A program made the position numbers and the translations under genes. From Gammaproteobacteria bacterium (GTDB lineage Bacteria; Pseudomonadota; Gammaproteobacteria; SZUA-229), in assembly GCA_016744065.1 (NCBI GenBank), contig JADGFA010000027.1, positions 1 through 55,787 of the forward strand: 55,787 bases of DNA. The letters are read 5' to 3'. Shown here piece after piece: positions 48,139 to 55,787 of this stretch (within the stretch, counting starts at the first letter, position 1; every line of letters starts with the position of its first letter). The notes beneath the pieces are model-generated. The model did not search any database, was not told where the DNA came from, and saw nothing but the letters and a program-made list of their open reading frames with translations.

Positions 48139-48393
48139 ATGCATTACACAAAAGATCATATGGCTGAACTCGATATATTAATTCAATACAGCCTTGATAG
48201 TACTCAACAGGGTTTAAAAGTTCACTCGAGCGCAAGTGAAGAAAAAATTAGTGCTGTTGAACGATTATTTGATAAGGGTCTTGTTACCGCAATAGACGGT
48301 GGTTATTTAACCGAGCTGGGCAGAAAAGCGGCTGAACACTCTCAGGCCCTTATTCTAATGTTAGCCCCCCATTACGAGAACATTGCCAGTTAA
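48139..48393 (+). CDS. TIGR02647-type small protein
   Basis: 84 aa from ATG at 48139, chosen because AAGG precedes it by about 7 bp and the family begins MxxTxxHMAELDIL; the open frame reaches back to a TTG at 48037 but that part has no family match. Features: helix HMAELDILIQYSL, SASEEKISAVERLFDKGLVT, GGYLTELGRKAAEHSQALILML. It resembles a winged-helix-like small regulator in outline, but function is unknown. It converges on dsbB, 6 bp away. Confidence 0.72.
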   Translation: MHYTKDHMAELDILIQYSLDSTQQGLKVHSSASEEKISAVERLFDKGLVTAIDGGYLTELGRKAAEHSQALILMLAPHYENIAS

Positions 48394-48399
48394 ATCATC

Positions 48400-48927
48400 T
48401 CAGGGGTTATTTCCTGGTATCTTTCCTAGTGAACCTAGCAATACACCCACACTGACAATAACAAGACAAACTGATAACAACATCAATGCTTCTGCCATAG
48501 TAATACCCAAAACAATTTCAGGCGTATAACCGCAGGATGTCTCCACCTGATACATCCAGGGCAACCACTGCTCTATTGCAAACCAGTCGGGCAAACCCGC
48601 ATCAAAACCACAATCGCCAAAAATAAAACCTCGTTCGGTACCTAATAACAAATAACTTCGCTCTGCAAACCCTGCAGCACCAAGCGTTATCGCTAACTGT
48701 AAGCCGATATTCAGCAAGGGGTTCTTACGAACCAGCAAACCTGTAAAAGCGACGAGAACGATCAATGAGATCCACAGACGTATCTGAATACAAACAACGC
48801 AGGGCAGCTCTTCAAGCTGATATTGATAAAACAGGGCAACAGCTAATAACAGCAGCCCACCCGAAATATAAGCCCACCAGTACCAGTGACTGCAGGATAT
48901 TTTCTGTAATGCTTTAATTATATTCAT
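48400..48927 (-). CDS. dsbB: Disulfide bond formation protein DsbB
   Basis: 175 aa (E. coli 176). Four membrane helices (about 18-36, 50-68, 76-92, 140-165). The redox pairs are C43/C46 in LPCVVC and C106/C132 in the second periplasmic loop (GDCGFDAG, ETSCGY), positions that match E. coli C41/C44 and C104/C130. It reoxidises DsbA and passes electrons to quinone. A single gene; the Arg normally found after the first CxxC (YER) is replaced by CIQIRLW, with R50 near that site. Confidence 0.93.
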   Translation of the reverse strand: MNIIKALQKISCSHWYWWAYISGGLLLLAVALFYQYQLEELPCVVCIQIRLWISLIVLVAFTGLLVRKNPLLNIGLQLAITLGAAGFAERSYLLLGTERGFIFGDCGFDAGLPDWFAIEQWLPWMYQVETSCGYTPEIVLGITMAEALMLLSVCLVIVSVGVLLGSLGKIPGNNP

Positions 48928-49037
48928 TACACATTATCCACATATTAATTAACTAAAATCAAGTTAGCTTTAATACCACTATTAATATTAATAAAGCATA
49001 AACCAATTAATAGTCGTACCTTATATTTAATTTCATG

Positions 49038-49043
49038 TATAAT
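49038..49043 (+). promoter_or_regulatory. Candidate -10 of the rhlE promoter
   Basis: Perfect TATAAT preceded by TG. It implies a transcript start near 49050 and a leader of about 155 nt. The -35 region (around 49015) is weak. Confidence 0.45.
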
Positions 49044-49058
49044 ATGGCCTCTATTTCT

Positions 49059-49181
49059 GGTGCACCTCGGTCAGCACCTGTATTCAAAGCTTTATTCAGC
49101 TCGAAACAAACTAACTGTTTCCGCCTAGACCGTCCCATAACATGCCTCAGGCTGTAATGGATGGGCAGATTCCAAAATCTG
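49059..49181 (+). promoter_or_regulatory. Structured 5' leader of rhlE
   Basis: The leader contains GGTGC/GCACC (49059-49063 with 49074-49078) and, just upstream of the ribosome-binding site GGAGAA, a perfect CAGATT-ccaa-AATCTG hairpin (49166-49181). It is noticeably less AT-rich than the flanks. DEAD-box helicase genes often carry long leaders used for cold or autoregulation; that role here is inference. Confidence 0.35.
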
Positions 49182-49203
49182 TGTTCTGGAGAACATACAA
49201 TAT

Positions 49204-50499
49204 ATGTCATTTGAAACCCTTGGCTTACGAGCCGAATTACTCCGTGCTGTATCCGAAAAAGGCTACACAACCCCTTCGCCAATACAATTACAGGCCATTC
49301 CTCCCATTCTTGAAGGTAAAGATATAATGGGCGGCGCCCAAACGGGTACGGGTAAAACAGCGGGCTTCACCCTGCCCCTGTTAGATAATTTAATGTCATC
49401 TGGTAAAAACCAGAAAGGCAGATCTATCCGTGCACTGGTACTAACGCCGACTCGTGAATTAGCAGCTCAGGTTGCTGAAAGCGTGGAAGAATATGGTAAA
49501 CATTTACCGTTAAAATCCACGGTAATTTTTGGTGGTGTCAGCATTAACCCGCAAATTAAAAAGCTACGCAACGGTATCGATATTTTAGTTGCTACACCGG
49601 GGCGTTTACTCGATCACGTCAGCCAGAAAACAGTTGATCTATCAAAACTTGAAATTCTGGTGCTGGATGAAGCTGACCGTATGCTAGATATGGGTTTTAT
49701 TCATGATATCCGTAAAGTACTGGCACTGGTGCCTAAACAGAAACAGACTTTATTATTCTCAGCTACATTTTCTAATGATATTAAAAAGCTCGCTAACGGC
49801 CTGCTTAAGTCACCTACATTAATTGAAGTAGCCAGACAAAATGCAGCAACCGATACAGTCACCCAGGTTGTTCACCCGGTTGATAAAAAACGTAAACGTG
49901 AATTACTTTCATTTTTAATTGGTTCTAATAACTGGCAGCAGGTACTGGTTTTTCATCGCACTAAGCATGGTGCAAACCGCCTTACTGAACAACTTAATAC
50001 CGATGGTATAACTGCTGCTGCAATACACGGCAATAAGAGCCAGGGTGCCCGCACTAAAGCACTGGCTGATTTTAAATCTGGAAAAGTCAGGGTGTTAGTT
50101 GCAACGGACATCGCTGCACGTGGCATTGATATTGATCAGCTTCCTCATGTGGTAAATTTTGAGCTTCCTAATGTTGCCGAAGATTACGTGCACCGTATTG
50201 GTCGCACCGGACGTGCTGGCAACGAAGGCGAAGCAATGTCACTGGTATGCGTTGATGAGCACAAACTGCTTAAAGACATTGAACGTTTAATGAAAAAAGA
50301 TATACCGCAGGTTGTTGTAGACGGTTATACACCAGACCCCTCAATTAAAGCTGAGCCTATTCAAAATGGCCGCGGGCAAAACAACAGAGGCAGACAACAG
50401 CAAAGAAAACGCCCGGCAAGCAATAAACAACGTACTGGTAATGGCAGCAATAGCAATCAGAAAAATCAGCGTCGTCGTAAATCGAAAGAAGCGGCCTAA
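49204..50499 (+). CDS. rhlE: DEAD-box RNA helicase RhlE
   Basis: 431 aa. Q motif [10 protein letters not shown] (25-34), Walker A AQTGTGKT (45-52), DEAD (155-158), SAT in LFSATFS, motif [12 protein letters not shown], then an unstructured basic tail rich in Gln, Arg and Asn (390-431, [17 protein letters not shown]). This layout is RhlE, which acts in RNA degradation and ribosome assembly. A leader of about 155 nt with hairpins precedes it. The ABC-F and DbpA genes follow on the same strand. Confidence 0.94.
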   Translation: MSFETLGLRAELLRAVSEKGYTTPSPIQLQAIPPILEGKDIMGGAQTGTGKTAGFTLPLLDNLMSSGKNQKGRSIRALVLTPTRELAAQVAESVEEYGKHLPLKSTVIFGGVSINPQIKKLRNGIDILVATPGRLLDHVSQKTVDLSKLEILVLDEADRMLDMGFIHDIRKVLALVPKQKQTLLFSATFSNDIKKLANGLLKSPTLIEVARQNAATDTVTQVVHPVDKKRKRELLSFLIGSNNWQQVLVFHRTKHGANRLTEQLNTDGITAAAIHGNKSQGARTKALADFKSGKVRVLVATDIAARGIDIDQLPHVVNFELPNVAEDYVHRIGRTGRAGNEGEAMSLVCVDEHKLLKDIERLMKKDIPQVVVDGYTPDPSIKAEPIQNGRGQNNRGRQQQRKRPASNKQRTGNGSNSNQKNQRRRKSKEAA

Positions 50500-50574
50500 G
50501 ATAAAGAGACTAGAGGGAAGCTTAATACACACAAAGCCTCCATTTAAGACAAATTAAATTTCAGGAATAAGACA

Positions 50575-52182
50575 TTGTTAACGACAGCAAATATCACTAT
50601 GCAATTTGGCTCCAAGCCACTTTTCGAAAACGTTTCGGTTAAATTTACCGATGGCAATCGCTATGGTCTGATCGGCGCAAACGGTTGTGGAAAATCAACC
50701 TTTATGAAAATTCTCGGCAATGATCTTGAACCGACAGCAGGTAATGTTTCTAAAGATCCGAATGAACGCATTGGTAAATTAAAACAGGACCAGTTTGCAT
50801 ACGAAGAATATAGCGTTATCGATACGGTATTGATGGGGCATGACGCTTTATGGAAAGTTAAATCTGAAAAAGATGCGATTTATGCTAATCCAGAAATGAC
50901 CGAAGCAGACGGCATTCGTGCTGGTGACCTTGAAGGCGAGTTCGCTGAAATGGATGGTTACACAGCGGAAGCCCGTGCCGGTGAATTATTAATTGGTGTT
51001 GGTATTCCAGTAGAGCAACATTATGGCCCTATGTCTGATGTGGCAGCTGGCTGGAAATTACGTGTATTACTCGCACAGGTTTTATTTTCTGAGCCAGACA
51101 TTATGTTACTGGACGAGCCAACCAACCACCTGGACATTAAAACCATCAGCTGGTTAGAAGGCATTTTAAACGCGCGTAACTGCACCATGATTATCATTTC
51201 ACACGACCGTCACTTCCTTAACAGTGTATGCACACATATGGCAGATTTAGACTACGGTGAAATTCGTATGTACCCTGGCAACTATGATGAGTACATGACG
51301 GCATCAACTCAGGTACAGGAACAACTACTGTCGAACAATGCAAAAAAATCTGCTGAAATTGCCGAACTTAAAGCATTCGTGAGTCGTTTCTCAGCTAATG
51401 CTTCCAAGTCCAAACAGGCAACATCTCGCGCCAAAAAACTCGATAAAATTTCTCTAGACGAAGTAAAACCTTCAAGCCGTAAAAGTCCGTTCATTAATTT
51501 TGAAGAAGATAAAAAATTACATCGTTTAGCATTAGAGATCGACGGATTAGGTAAAACGTTTGATAAAGATGTATTTAAAAACTTTAACTTTATGACAGAA
51601 GTGGGTGAACGCATTGCTATCATTGGCCCTAATGGCATAGGTAAAACTACCCTGCTAAGATGCCTGTATGGTGATATTGAACCGACAGCCGGCAATGTAA
51701 AATGGTCGGAAAACTCACAACTAGGTTATTACGCACAGGATCATTCTGCTGATTTTGAAAAAGACCAGACCCTGATCGACTGGATGGGAGAATGGGGCCA
51801 GGAAAAAGATGATGAACAGGTTATTCGTGGCACACTGGGACGCTTATTGTTTTCTCAGGATGACATACACAAATCTGTAAAAGTGTTATCCGGCGGTGAA
51901 CAGGGTCGCATGTTGTTCGGAAAACTAATGCTACAGCGTAATAATATTTTATTATTAGACGAACCCACCAACCATATGGATATGGAATCAATTGAATCCC
52001 TTAACCTTGCATTGGAAAACTACCCCGGCACACTTGTTTTTGTTAGCCATGACCGTGAGTTCGTTTCATCATTAGCCACTCGAATTCTCGAAATAACCAC
52101 AGATGGTATTATCGATTTTCGCGGCTCTTATGAAGATTATCTTGCGAGTCAGGAAACAGGCAAAACCAAAAAGCGCGCTTAA
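50575..52182 (+). CDS. ybiT: ABC-F ATPase YbiT
   Basis: 535 aa, starting with TTG at 50575; the start is supported because [24 protein letters not shown] aligns with E. coli YbiT from its first residue, and AGGA lies upstream. Two ABC domains with Walker A GANGCGKS (34-41) and GPNGIGKT (near 350), signature and LLDEPTNH motifs in both, and the inter-domain P-site tRNA-interaction linker ([30 protein letters not shown]). ABC-F proteins bind the ribosomal E site and rescue stalled peptidyl transfer. No membrane segments, so not a transporter. It is followed by a hairpin at 52191-52220. Confidence 0.95.
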   Translation: MLTTANITMQFGSKPLFENVSVKFTDGNRYGLIGANGCGKSTFMKILGNDLEPTAGNVSKDPNERIGKLKQDQFAYEEYSVIDTVLMGHDALWKVKSEKDAIYANPEMTEADGIRAGDLEGEFAEMDGYTAEARAGELLIGVGIPVEQHYGPMSDVAAGWKLRVLLAQVLFSEPDIMLLDEPTNHLDIKTISWLEGILNARNCTMIIISHDRHFLNSVCTHMADLDYGEIRMYPGNYDEYMTASTQVQEQLLSNNAKKSAEIAELKAFVSRFSANASKSKQATSRAKKLDKISLDEVKPSSRKSPFINFEEDKKLHRLALEIDGLGKTFDKDVFKNFNFMTEVGERIAIIGPNGIGKTTLLRCLYGDIEPTAGNVKWSENSQLGYYAQDHSADFEKDQTLIDWMGEWGQEKDDEQVIRGTLGRLLFSQDDIHKSVKVLSGGEQGRMLFGKLMLQRNNILLLDEPTNHMDMESIESLNLALENYPGTLVFVSHDREFVSSLATRILEITTDGIIDFRGSYEDYLASQETGKTKKRA

Positions 52183-52190
52183 CCCAGCAA

Positions 52191-52220
52191 CAGACCTGAT
52201 ACATTAAAACATCAGGTCTG
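52191..52220 (+). terminator. Hairpin after ybiT
   Basis: CAGACCTGAT/ATCAGGTCTG, a perfect 10-bp stem with a 10-nt loop, 9 bp after the ybiT stop. No T tract follows on the plus strand, so it may be a weak terminator or a processing/stability structure. Confidence 0.4.
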
Positions 52221-52284
52221 TACAGGGCCCAGAGTAACAATTAAATTATAATAACTTAATTATAAAATTTATGAATTTAAACCA

Positions 52285-53661
52285 ATGACTGCCTTCTCAT
52301 CTCTCAACCTGTCAAAAGAATGTCTAAATAACCTTGAGTCATTAGAGTACAGGGAAATGACACCAATACAGCAACAAAGTATTCCCCTCATCTTAGACGG
52401 CAAAGATATTCGTGCCCAGGCAAAAACCGGTAGCGGAAAAACCGCTGCATTTGGCATTGGTTTATTAAATAAACTCGATGCAAAAAAATATTTCACCCAG
52501 TGCTTAATTCTTTGCCCTACTCGCGAACTAGCCGATCAGGTAAGTAAAGAGATGCGCCGCCTTGCCCGCCCTGTTGCCAACACCAAAATATTAACCTTAT
52601 GTGGTGGAACCCCCATAGGACCACAATTTGCATCACTGGAACACCAACCACATATTATTGTTGGTACACCAGGCCGAGTACTGAAACATTTACAGAAAAA
52701 CACATTAAAACTAAATAATTTAACAACACTGGTTCTTGATGAAGCCGACCGTATGCTCGACATGGGATTCTCTGATGACATTATGCAGATCATTAACGCA
52801 ACACCTGAACAGCGACAAAGCCTTTTATTCTCTGCCACTTTCCCTGATCAAATAAAAAAAATAAGCCGATCTATTCAAAAAAACCCTGTGGAAATCACTG
52901 TAGAAACGATTCATGATGACTCAAATATAAAACAGATTTTTTATGAAATAGACAAGCAGGCCAGAACCAGTACTTTAATATCTCTACTTCAATATTACAG
53001 TCCGCAATCCTGTGTTATTTTCTGTAACCGCAAACAGCAATGTAAAGATCTTGCTAAAGAACTCTGGAGTTCGGGTTTCCATGCGGTTGCCCTGCATGGC
53101 GACCTCGATCAAAAAGAACGAAACCAGAAACTGGTACAGTTCGCTAATAAAAGCAGTTCTATTTTAATTGCTACAGATGTAGCCGCCCGTGGCCTGGATA
53201 TTAAGGATTTAACAAGCGTTATAAATTTCGAACTGTCACCCGATCCTGAAATCCATATTCACCGCATAGGCCGCACAGGACGAGCAGGAAAAGAAGGGCT
53301 TGCTATAAGCCTGTTTTCACCTTCAGAAGCACCTAAAGTAAATGCCATTGAAGATTATCAGAAAAGGTCAGTAAAAATTAAGGATACATCCACATTAAAA
53401 GACACTCAAAATAATCAAAAAATAATACCCCCTATGCATACCCTGTGCATTAATGCGGGGCGTAAAAACAAAATCCGTGCCGGTGATATTTTAGGCGCCT
53501 TAACTAAAAACACAAAACTACCAGGTAAATGCATCGGTAAAATTGATATCTTCGATATAATCGCCTATGTTGCCGTTGAACATGCTTACGTTAAACAGGC
53601 ACTACAGATTCTTTCTGAAGGAAAAATAAAAGGCCGTAAATACAGGGTAAGAAAACTCTAA
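52285..53661 (+). CDS. dbpA: ATP-dependent RNA helicase DbpA
   Basis: 458 aa (E. coli 457). Walker A AKTGSGKT (46-53), DEAD (152-155), [15 protein letters not shown], and the C-terminal RNA-recognition domain (about 385-458, MHTLCINAGRKNKIRAGDILGAL...GKIDIFDIIAYVAVEHAY) that binds helix 92 of 23S rRNA. It acts in late 50S assembly. It is 102 bp downstream of ybiT and converges on the transporter gene 21 bp away. No strong ribosome-binding site before the ATG. Confidence 0.95.
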   Translation: MTAFSSLNLSKECLNNLESLEYREMTPIQQQSIPLILDGKDIRAQAKTGSGKTAAFGIGLLNKLDAKKYFTQCLILCPTRELADQVSKEMRRLARPVANTKILTLCGGTPIGPQFASLEHQPHIIVGTPGRVLKHLQKNTLKLNNLTTLVLDEADRMLDMGFSDDIMQIINATPEQRQSLLFSATFPDQIKKISRSIQKNPVEITVETIHDDSNIKQIFYEIDKQARTSTLISLLQYYSPQSCVIFCNRKQQCKDLAKELWSSGFHAVALHGDLDQKERNQKLVQFANKSSSILIATDVAARGLDIKDLTSVINFELSPDPEIHIHRIGRTGRAGKEGLAISLFSPSEAPKVNAIEDYQKRSVKIKDTSTLKDTQNNQKIIPPMHTLCINAGRKNKIRAGDILGALTKNTKLPGKCIGKIDIFDIIAYVAVEHAYVKQALQILSEGKIKGRKYRVRKL

Positions 53662-53682
53662 AAAAAACCGAACACTTAATCA

Positions 53683-55083
53683 TCACACCAGTATAAAATA
53701 GCACAAAACAGAAATAACAAACGCACCAGTAACATTTAAAACAATTCCCTCACTGGCCATTTTTTTTGTAGTAAAATAACCACTGGCATAAACGATGCTA
53801 TTGGGTGCAGTTGCGACCGGCATCATAAAAGCACAACTGGCACTTATTGCAGCAGGTATCATTAATAATTTCGGATCAATACCTGAGCCCAGTGCGGTTG
53901 CCGCAAGCACAGGCATTAATAACACCGTGCTTGCCGTATTGCTTGTTGTTTCTGTTAAAAAAGTCACGCCAAGGCAAATCATAAAAATCATTAAGCCTAC
54001 CGGCAAGCTGGATAAACTGGATAAATTTTCAGCCAGCAAATCACTTAAGCCTGACACATTAAACGCACTTGCCAACGTAATACCACCACCAAATAATAAA
54101 AGCACTCCCCAGGGTATAGACTCTGCTGTTTTCCAGTCCAGCAACTGTTTGCCTTTTCCATCAGGAATAACAAACATTAAAATAACCGACAGCAGCGCAA
54201 CAGACGCATCATTTGCTGCAGGAAAATCCAGCCAGTAGCTCCAGCCACCAAACGGCTCTTTTCTGGTAATCCATGCCAGGGCTGTAAATAAAAAAACAAT
54301 CATAACCCGCTTTTCAGTAACGCTCCAACGACCCACTTCAGGCATATCAAAACCACCGGTATATGTCAGCTTTCTTGTTAACCATAACCAGGTAACTGGA
54401 ATCATTACAAAAACAATAGGTATGGCCCAACTCATCCATTCTATAAAACCAATATTTTTATTAAATGTCTGCTCATATACCTGCATAAAAATAAGGTTTG
54501 GTGGTGTACCTATTGGTGTGCCTATTCCACCAATACTGGCTGCAAAAGCAACACCTAACATCAATGGTACAATAAGCTCTTTATCTCCGGCCTGATTAGC
54601 CACCGCAAGCGCCACAGGCAACAGCATTAATGCGGTTGCTGTATTAGAAATCCACATGCTTAAAGCAGCGGCAGTAACCATAAAACCAAGCACTAACTGT
54701 TTACTGCTTTTATTACCAAATATATTTACCATAAATAAAGCCAGACGACGATGAGCGCCGCTTTTCTCCATGGATTTAGATAGAATAAAACCACCCAGTA
54801 ACAATAAAATTAACGGACTTCCATATGACTGGCCTATTTCATTTTTAGTTAGTACACCCGAAAGTTGAAACACGGCTAAAGGCAATAAAGACGTAACCGG
54901 AATAGGCACAGGTTCAAACACCCACCAGATAACACATAAAACTGCAACGGCTGCCGTTATTGCTAATGCGGTATTATCTAAAGACCCCTGAACAGATACC
55001 TGATTAACCATTAAAAAATATATTAGCAACGCACTCAATGGGCCGATAAATAGAGCCATCATTTTAGGGTTTAAATTAATCAT
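53683..55083 (-). CDS. DASS/SLC13-family sodium-dependent anion symporter
   Basis: 466 aa integral membrane protein with about 11-12 hydrophobic segments. The two SNT motifs of the divalent anion:Na+ symporter family are present: ISNTATALMLLPVA (about 145) and TSNTASTVLLMPVLA (about 375), each near a re-entrant hairpin. The N-terminal SLLPLAVFQLSGV and central GIGTPIGTPPNLIF are also characteristic. Likely substrates are dicarboxylates (succinate, malate) or sulfate-like anions; which one cannot be told. Single gene; its upstream region is the repeat array at 55178-55691. Confidence 0.92.
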   Translation of the reverse strand: MINLNPKMMALFIGPLSALLIYFLMVNQVSVQGSLDNTALAITAAVAVLCVIWWVFEPVPIPVTSLLPLAVFQLSGVLTKNEIGQSYGSPLILLLLGGFILSKSMEKSGAHRRLALFMVNIFGNKSSKQLVLGFMVTAAALSMWISNTATALMLLPVALAVANQAGDKELIVPLMLGVAFAASIGGIGTPIGTPPNLIFMQVYEQTFNKNIGFIEWMSWAIPIVFVMIPVTWLWLTRKLTYTGGFDMPEVGRWSVTEKRVMIVFLFTALAWITRKEPFGGWSYWLDFPAANDASVALLSVILMFVIPDGKGKQLLDWKTAESIPWGVLLLFGGGITLASAFNVSGLSDLLAENLSSLSSLPVGLMIFMICLGVTFLTETTSNTASTVLLMPVLAATALGSGIDPKLLMIPAAISASCAFMMPVATAPNSIVYASGYFTTKKMASEGIVLNVTGAFVISVLCYFILV

Positions 55084-55754
55084 ATTTTAATATTACTACC
55101 CTGCTGGATTACCATAGGGCAACCCGGCATTCTAAGCACAAAAAAAACACTATCATAAAAAACAGGATTCAGCCGAGTTTAAGATCCTTCGCTAATGCTC
55201 AGGATGACAATGACAATAAAGTTTAAATAAAACACAGCACCAAATACTCATCACCACAAAAAACCCGTCATCCTGAACGCCAGTGAAGGATCTGACCCCA
55301 TAAAACAACAGAACTATCCTGACTTAAGACTCTTCACAAATACTAAGGATAACAGCGCTATAAAGTTCAAAGAAAACACAACATTAAATAATTCTCACCA
55401 CAAACCCTGTCATCCTGAACGCCAGTGAAGAATCTAACCCCATAAAGCAACAGAACTATCCTGACTTAAGGCTCTTCACAAATACTCAGGATAACAGCGC
55501 TATAAAATTCAAAAAATGCAGCATTAAATAACTCTCACCACAAACCCTGTCATCCTGAACGCCAGTGAAGGATCTAACCCCATAAAGCAACAGAACTATC
55601 CTGACTTAAGACTCTTCACAAATACTACGGATAACAACACTATAAAACTCAAAAAAACGCAGCATTAAATAACTCTCACCACAAACCCTGTTGTGGCTTA
55701 ATGAATCTGTACACCTAAATGGGATAAACTAACCCTGAAATAAAAGGTGAACCG
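55084..55754. other. Gene-free terminal region with repeats and IS end
   Basis: 671 bp. After about 95 bp of AT-rich sequence that should hold the transporter promoter (minus strand), it contains the tandem array (55178-55691) and then the start of an insertion sequence (from about 55692). Confidence 0.6.
55178..55691. repeat. Tandem array of about 141-bp units containing paired inverted elements
   Basis: Three near-identical units at 55267-55408 (142 bp), 55409-55548 (140 bp) and 55549-55689 (141 bp), preceded by a diverged half unit (55178-55266) and followed by GT of a fourth. Each unit starts GTCATCCTGAACGCCAGTGA plus AGGATCT. About 60 bp on, each has a degenerate reverse copy (TTAAGACTCTTCAC...AGGATAAC); in the leading half unit this reverse copy is still intact (TTAAGATCCTTCGC...CAGGATGAC). 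So the basic element is a short inverted-pair repeat of the REP-like kind, amplified in tandem. Confidence 0.85.
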
Positions 55755-55787
55755 ATGAGTAAAAGAAGAAAGAATTTTTCCAGTGAA
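55692..55787 (+). mobile_element. Left end of an insertion sequence (IS3-like), truncated by the window
   Basis: The fourth repeat unit breaks off after CCCTGT at 55691, and TGTGGCTTAATGAATCTGTA follows, then a short leader and a transposase-like gene start. The abrupt break in an otherwise regular repeat marks the insertion boundary. Ends beginning TG are usual in the IS3 family. Assignment rests on the boundary and 11 codons only. Confidence 0.5.
55755..55787 (+). CDS. Transposase OrfA-like protein, first 11 codons
   Basis: Partial: MSKRRKNFSSE, cut by the window end. AAGGTGA lies about 5 bp upstream of the ATG. The basic start followed by an F-S-x-E turn is common at the N-terminus of IS3-family OrfA helix-turn-helix proteins. 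Its position just inside an insertion boundary supports a transposase. Too short for certainty. Confidence 0.45.
   Translation, partial: MSKRRKNFSSE

Noticed and set aside
55178..55691. Possible CRISPR array
   Set aside because: The period is about 141 bp with near-identical whole units; there are no short repeats with unique spacers and no cas genes.

Overview
The window looks like a contiguous piece of a gammaproteobacterial chromosome: AT-rich (roughly 40 % GC by eye), standard genetic code, mostly TAA stops. The evidence is gene content and order. It has leuS-lptE-holA with nadD-rsfS-rlmH, miaB-ybeZ-ybeY-ybeX(corC)-lnt next to ybeL-leuS as around 14-15 min of E. coli, rng-yhdP-nitrilase, a FabR/desaturase pair, DsbB, ArfB, RhlE, YbiT and DbpA. 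A Pil-Chp chemosensory operon points to a twitching, surface-associated lifestyle. I cannot fix the genus.

Layout. 1-2136 (minus) is the 5' end of a pilGHIJ operon, cut in pilJ by the window edge; its PilG-like regulator has an unusual N-terminal extension. 2808-8616 (minus) holds a small lipase-like hydrolase, nadA, aspS and a secreted alkaline phosphatase with a possible Pho box and a strong terminator. 8944-9789 (plus) is a lone short-chain dehydrogenase. 9816-13101 (minus) is a lipoprotein with an ABC-substrate-binding-like fold, overlapping a GGDEF-EAL membrane protein. 13390-23273 (minus) is a long collinear run read as proA, nadD, rsfS, rlmH, maf, rng, yhdP, a small exported protein and a nitrilase. 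23648-32162 (minus) reads leuS, lptE, holA, adenosine kinase, a small exported protein, PilZ and DUF1631. 32287-36411 is a mixed block (YbeL, lipoprotein, phosphoesterase, dihaem peroxidase, membrane metal-dependent hydrolase). 36534-41883 (minus) is miaB-ybeZ-ybeY-corC-lnt.

42094-44054 is fabR diverging from a fatty-acid desaturase, with a perfect FabR-type palindrome between them. 44154-46738 (plus) is DUF465, a short DksA/TraR zinc-finger protein, an HD-GYP phosphodiesterase and a NYN-domain nuclease. 46862-48927 holds arfB, DUF502, a TIGR02647-type protein and dsbB. 49204-53661 (plus) is a run of three RNA/ribosome ATPases (RhlE, YbiT, DbpA). 53683-55083 (minus) is a DASS-family anion transporter. 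The last 0.6 kb is a tandem array of about 141-bp units that is interrupted by the left end of an insertion sequence, probably IS3-like.

Most of the window is conserved housekeeping DNA. A recurring theme is cyclic-di-GMP and surface behaviour: Pil-Chp, a GGDEF-EAL protein with a candidate ligand-binding lipoprotein partner, PilZ-DUF1631, and HD-GYP. I see no CRISPR array, prophage, toxin-antitoxin cassette, tRNA or rRNA. The best leads are the PilG N-terminal domain, the lipoprotein/GGDEF-EAL pair, the PilZ-DUF1631 pair with its repeated linker motif, and the repeat array with its insertion.
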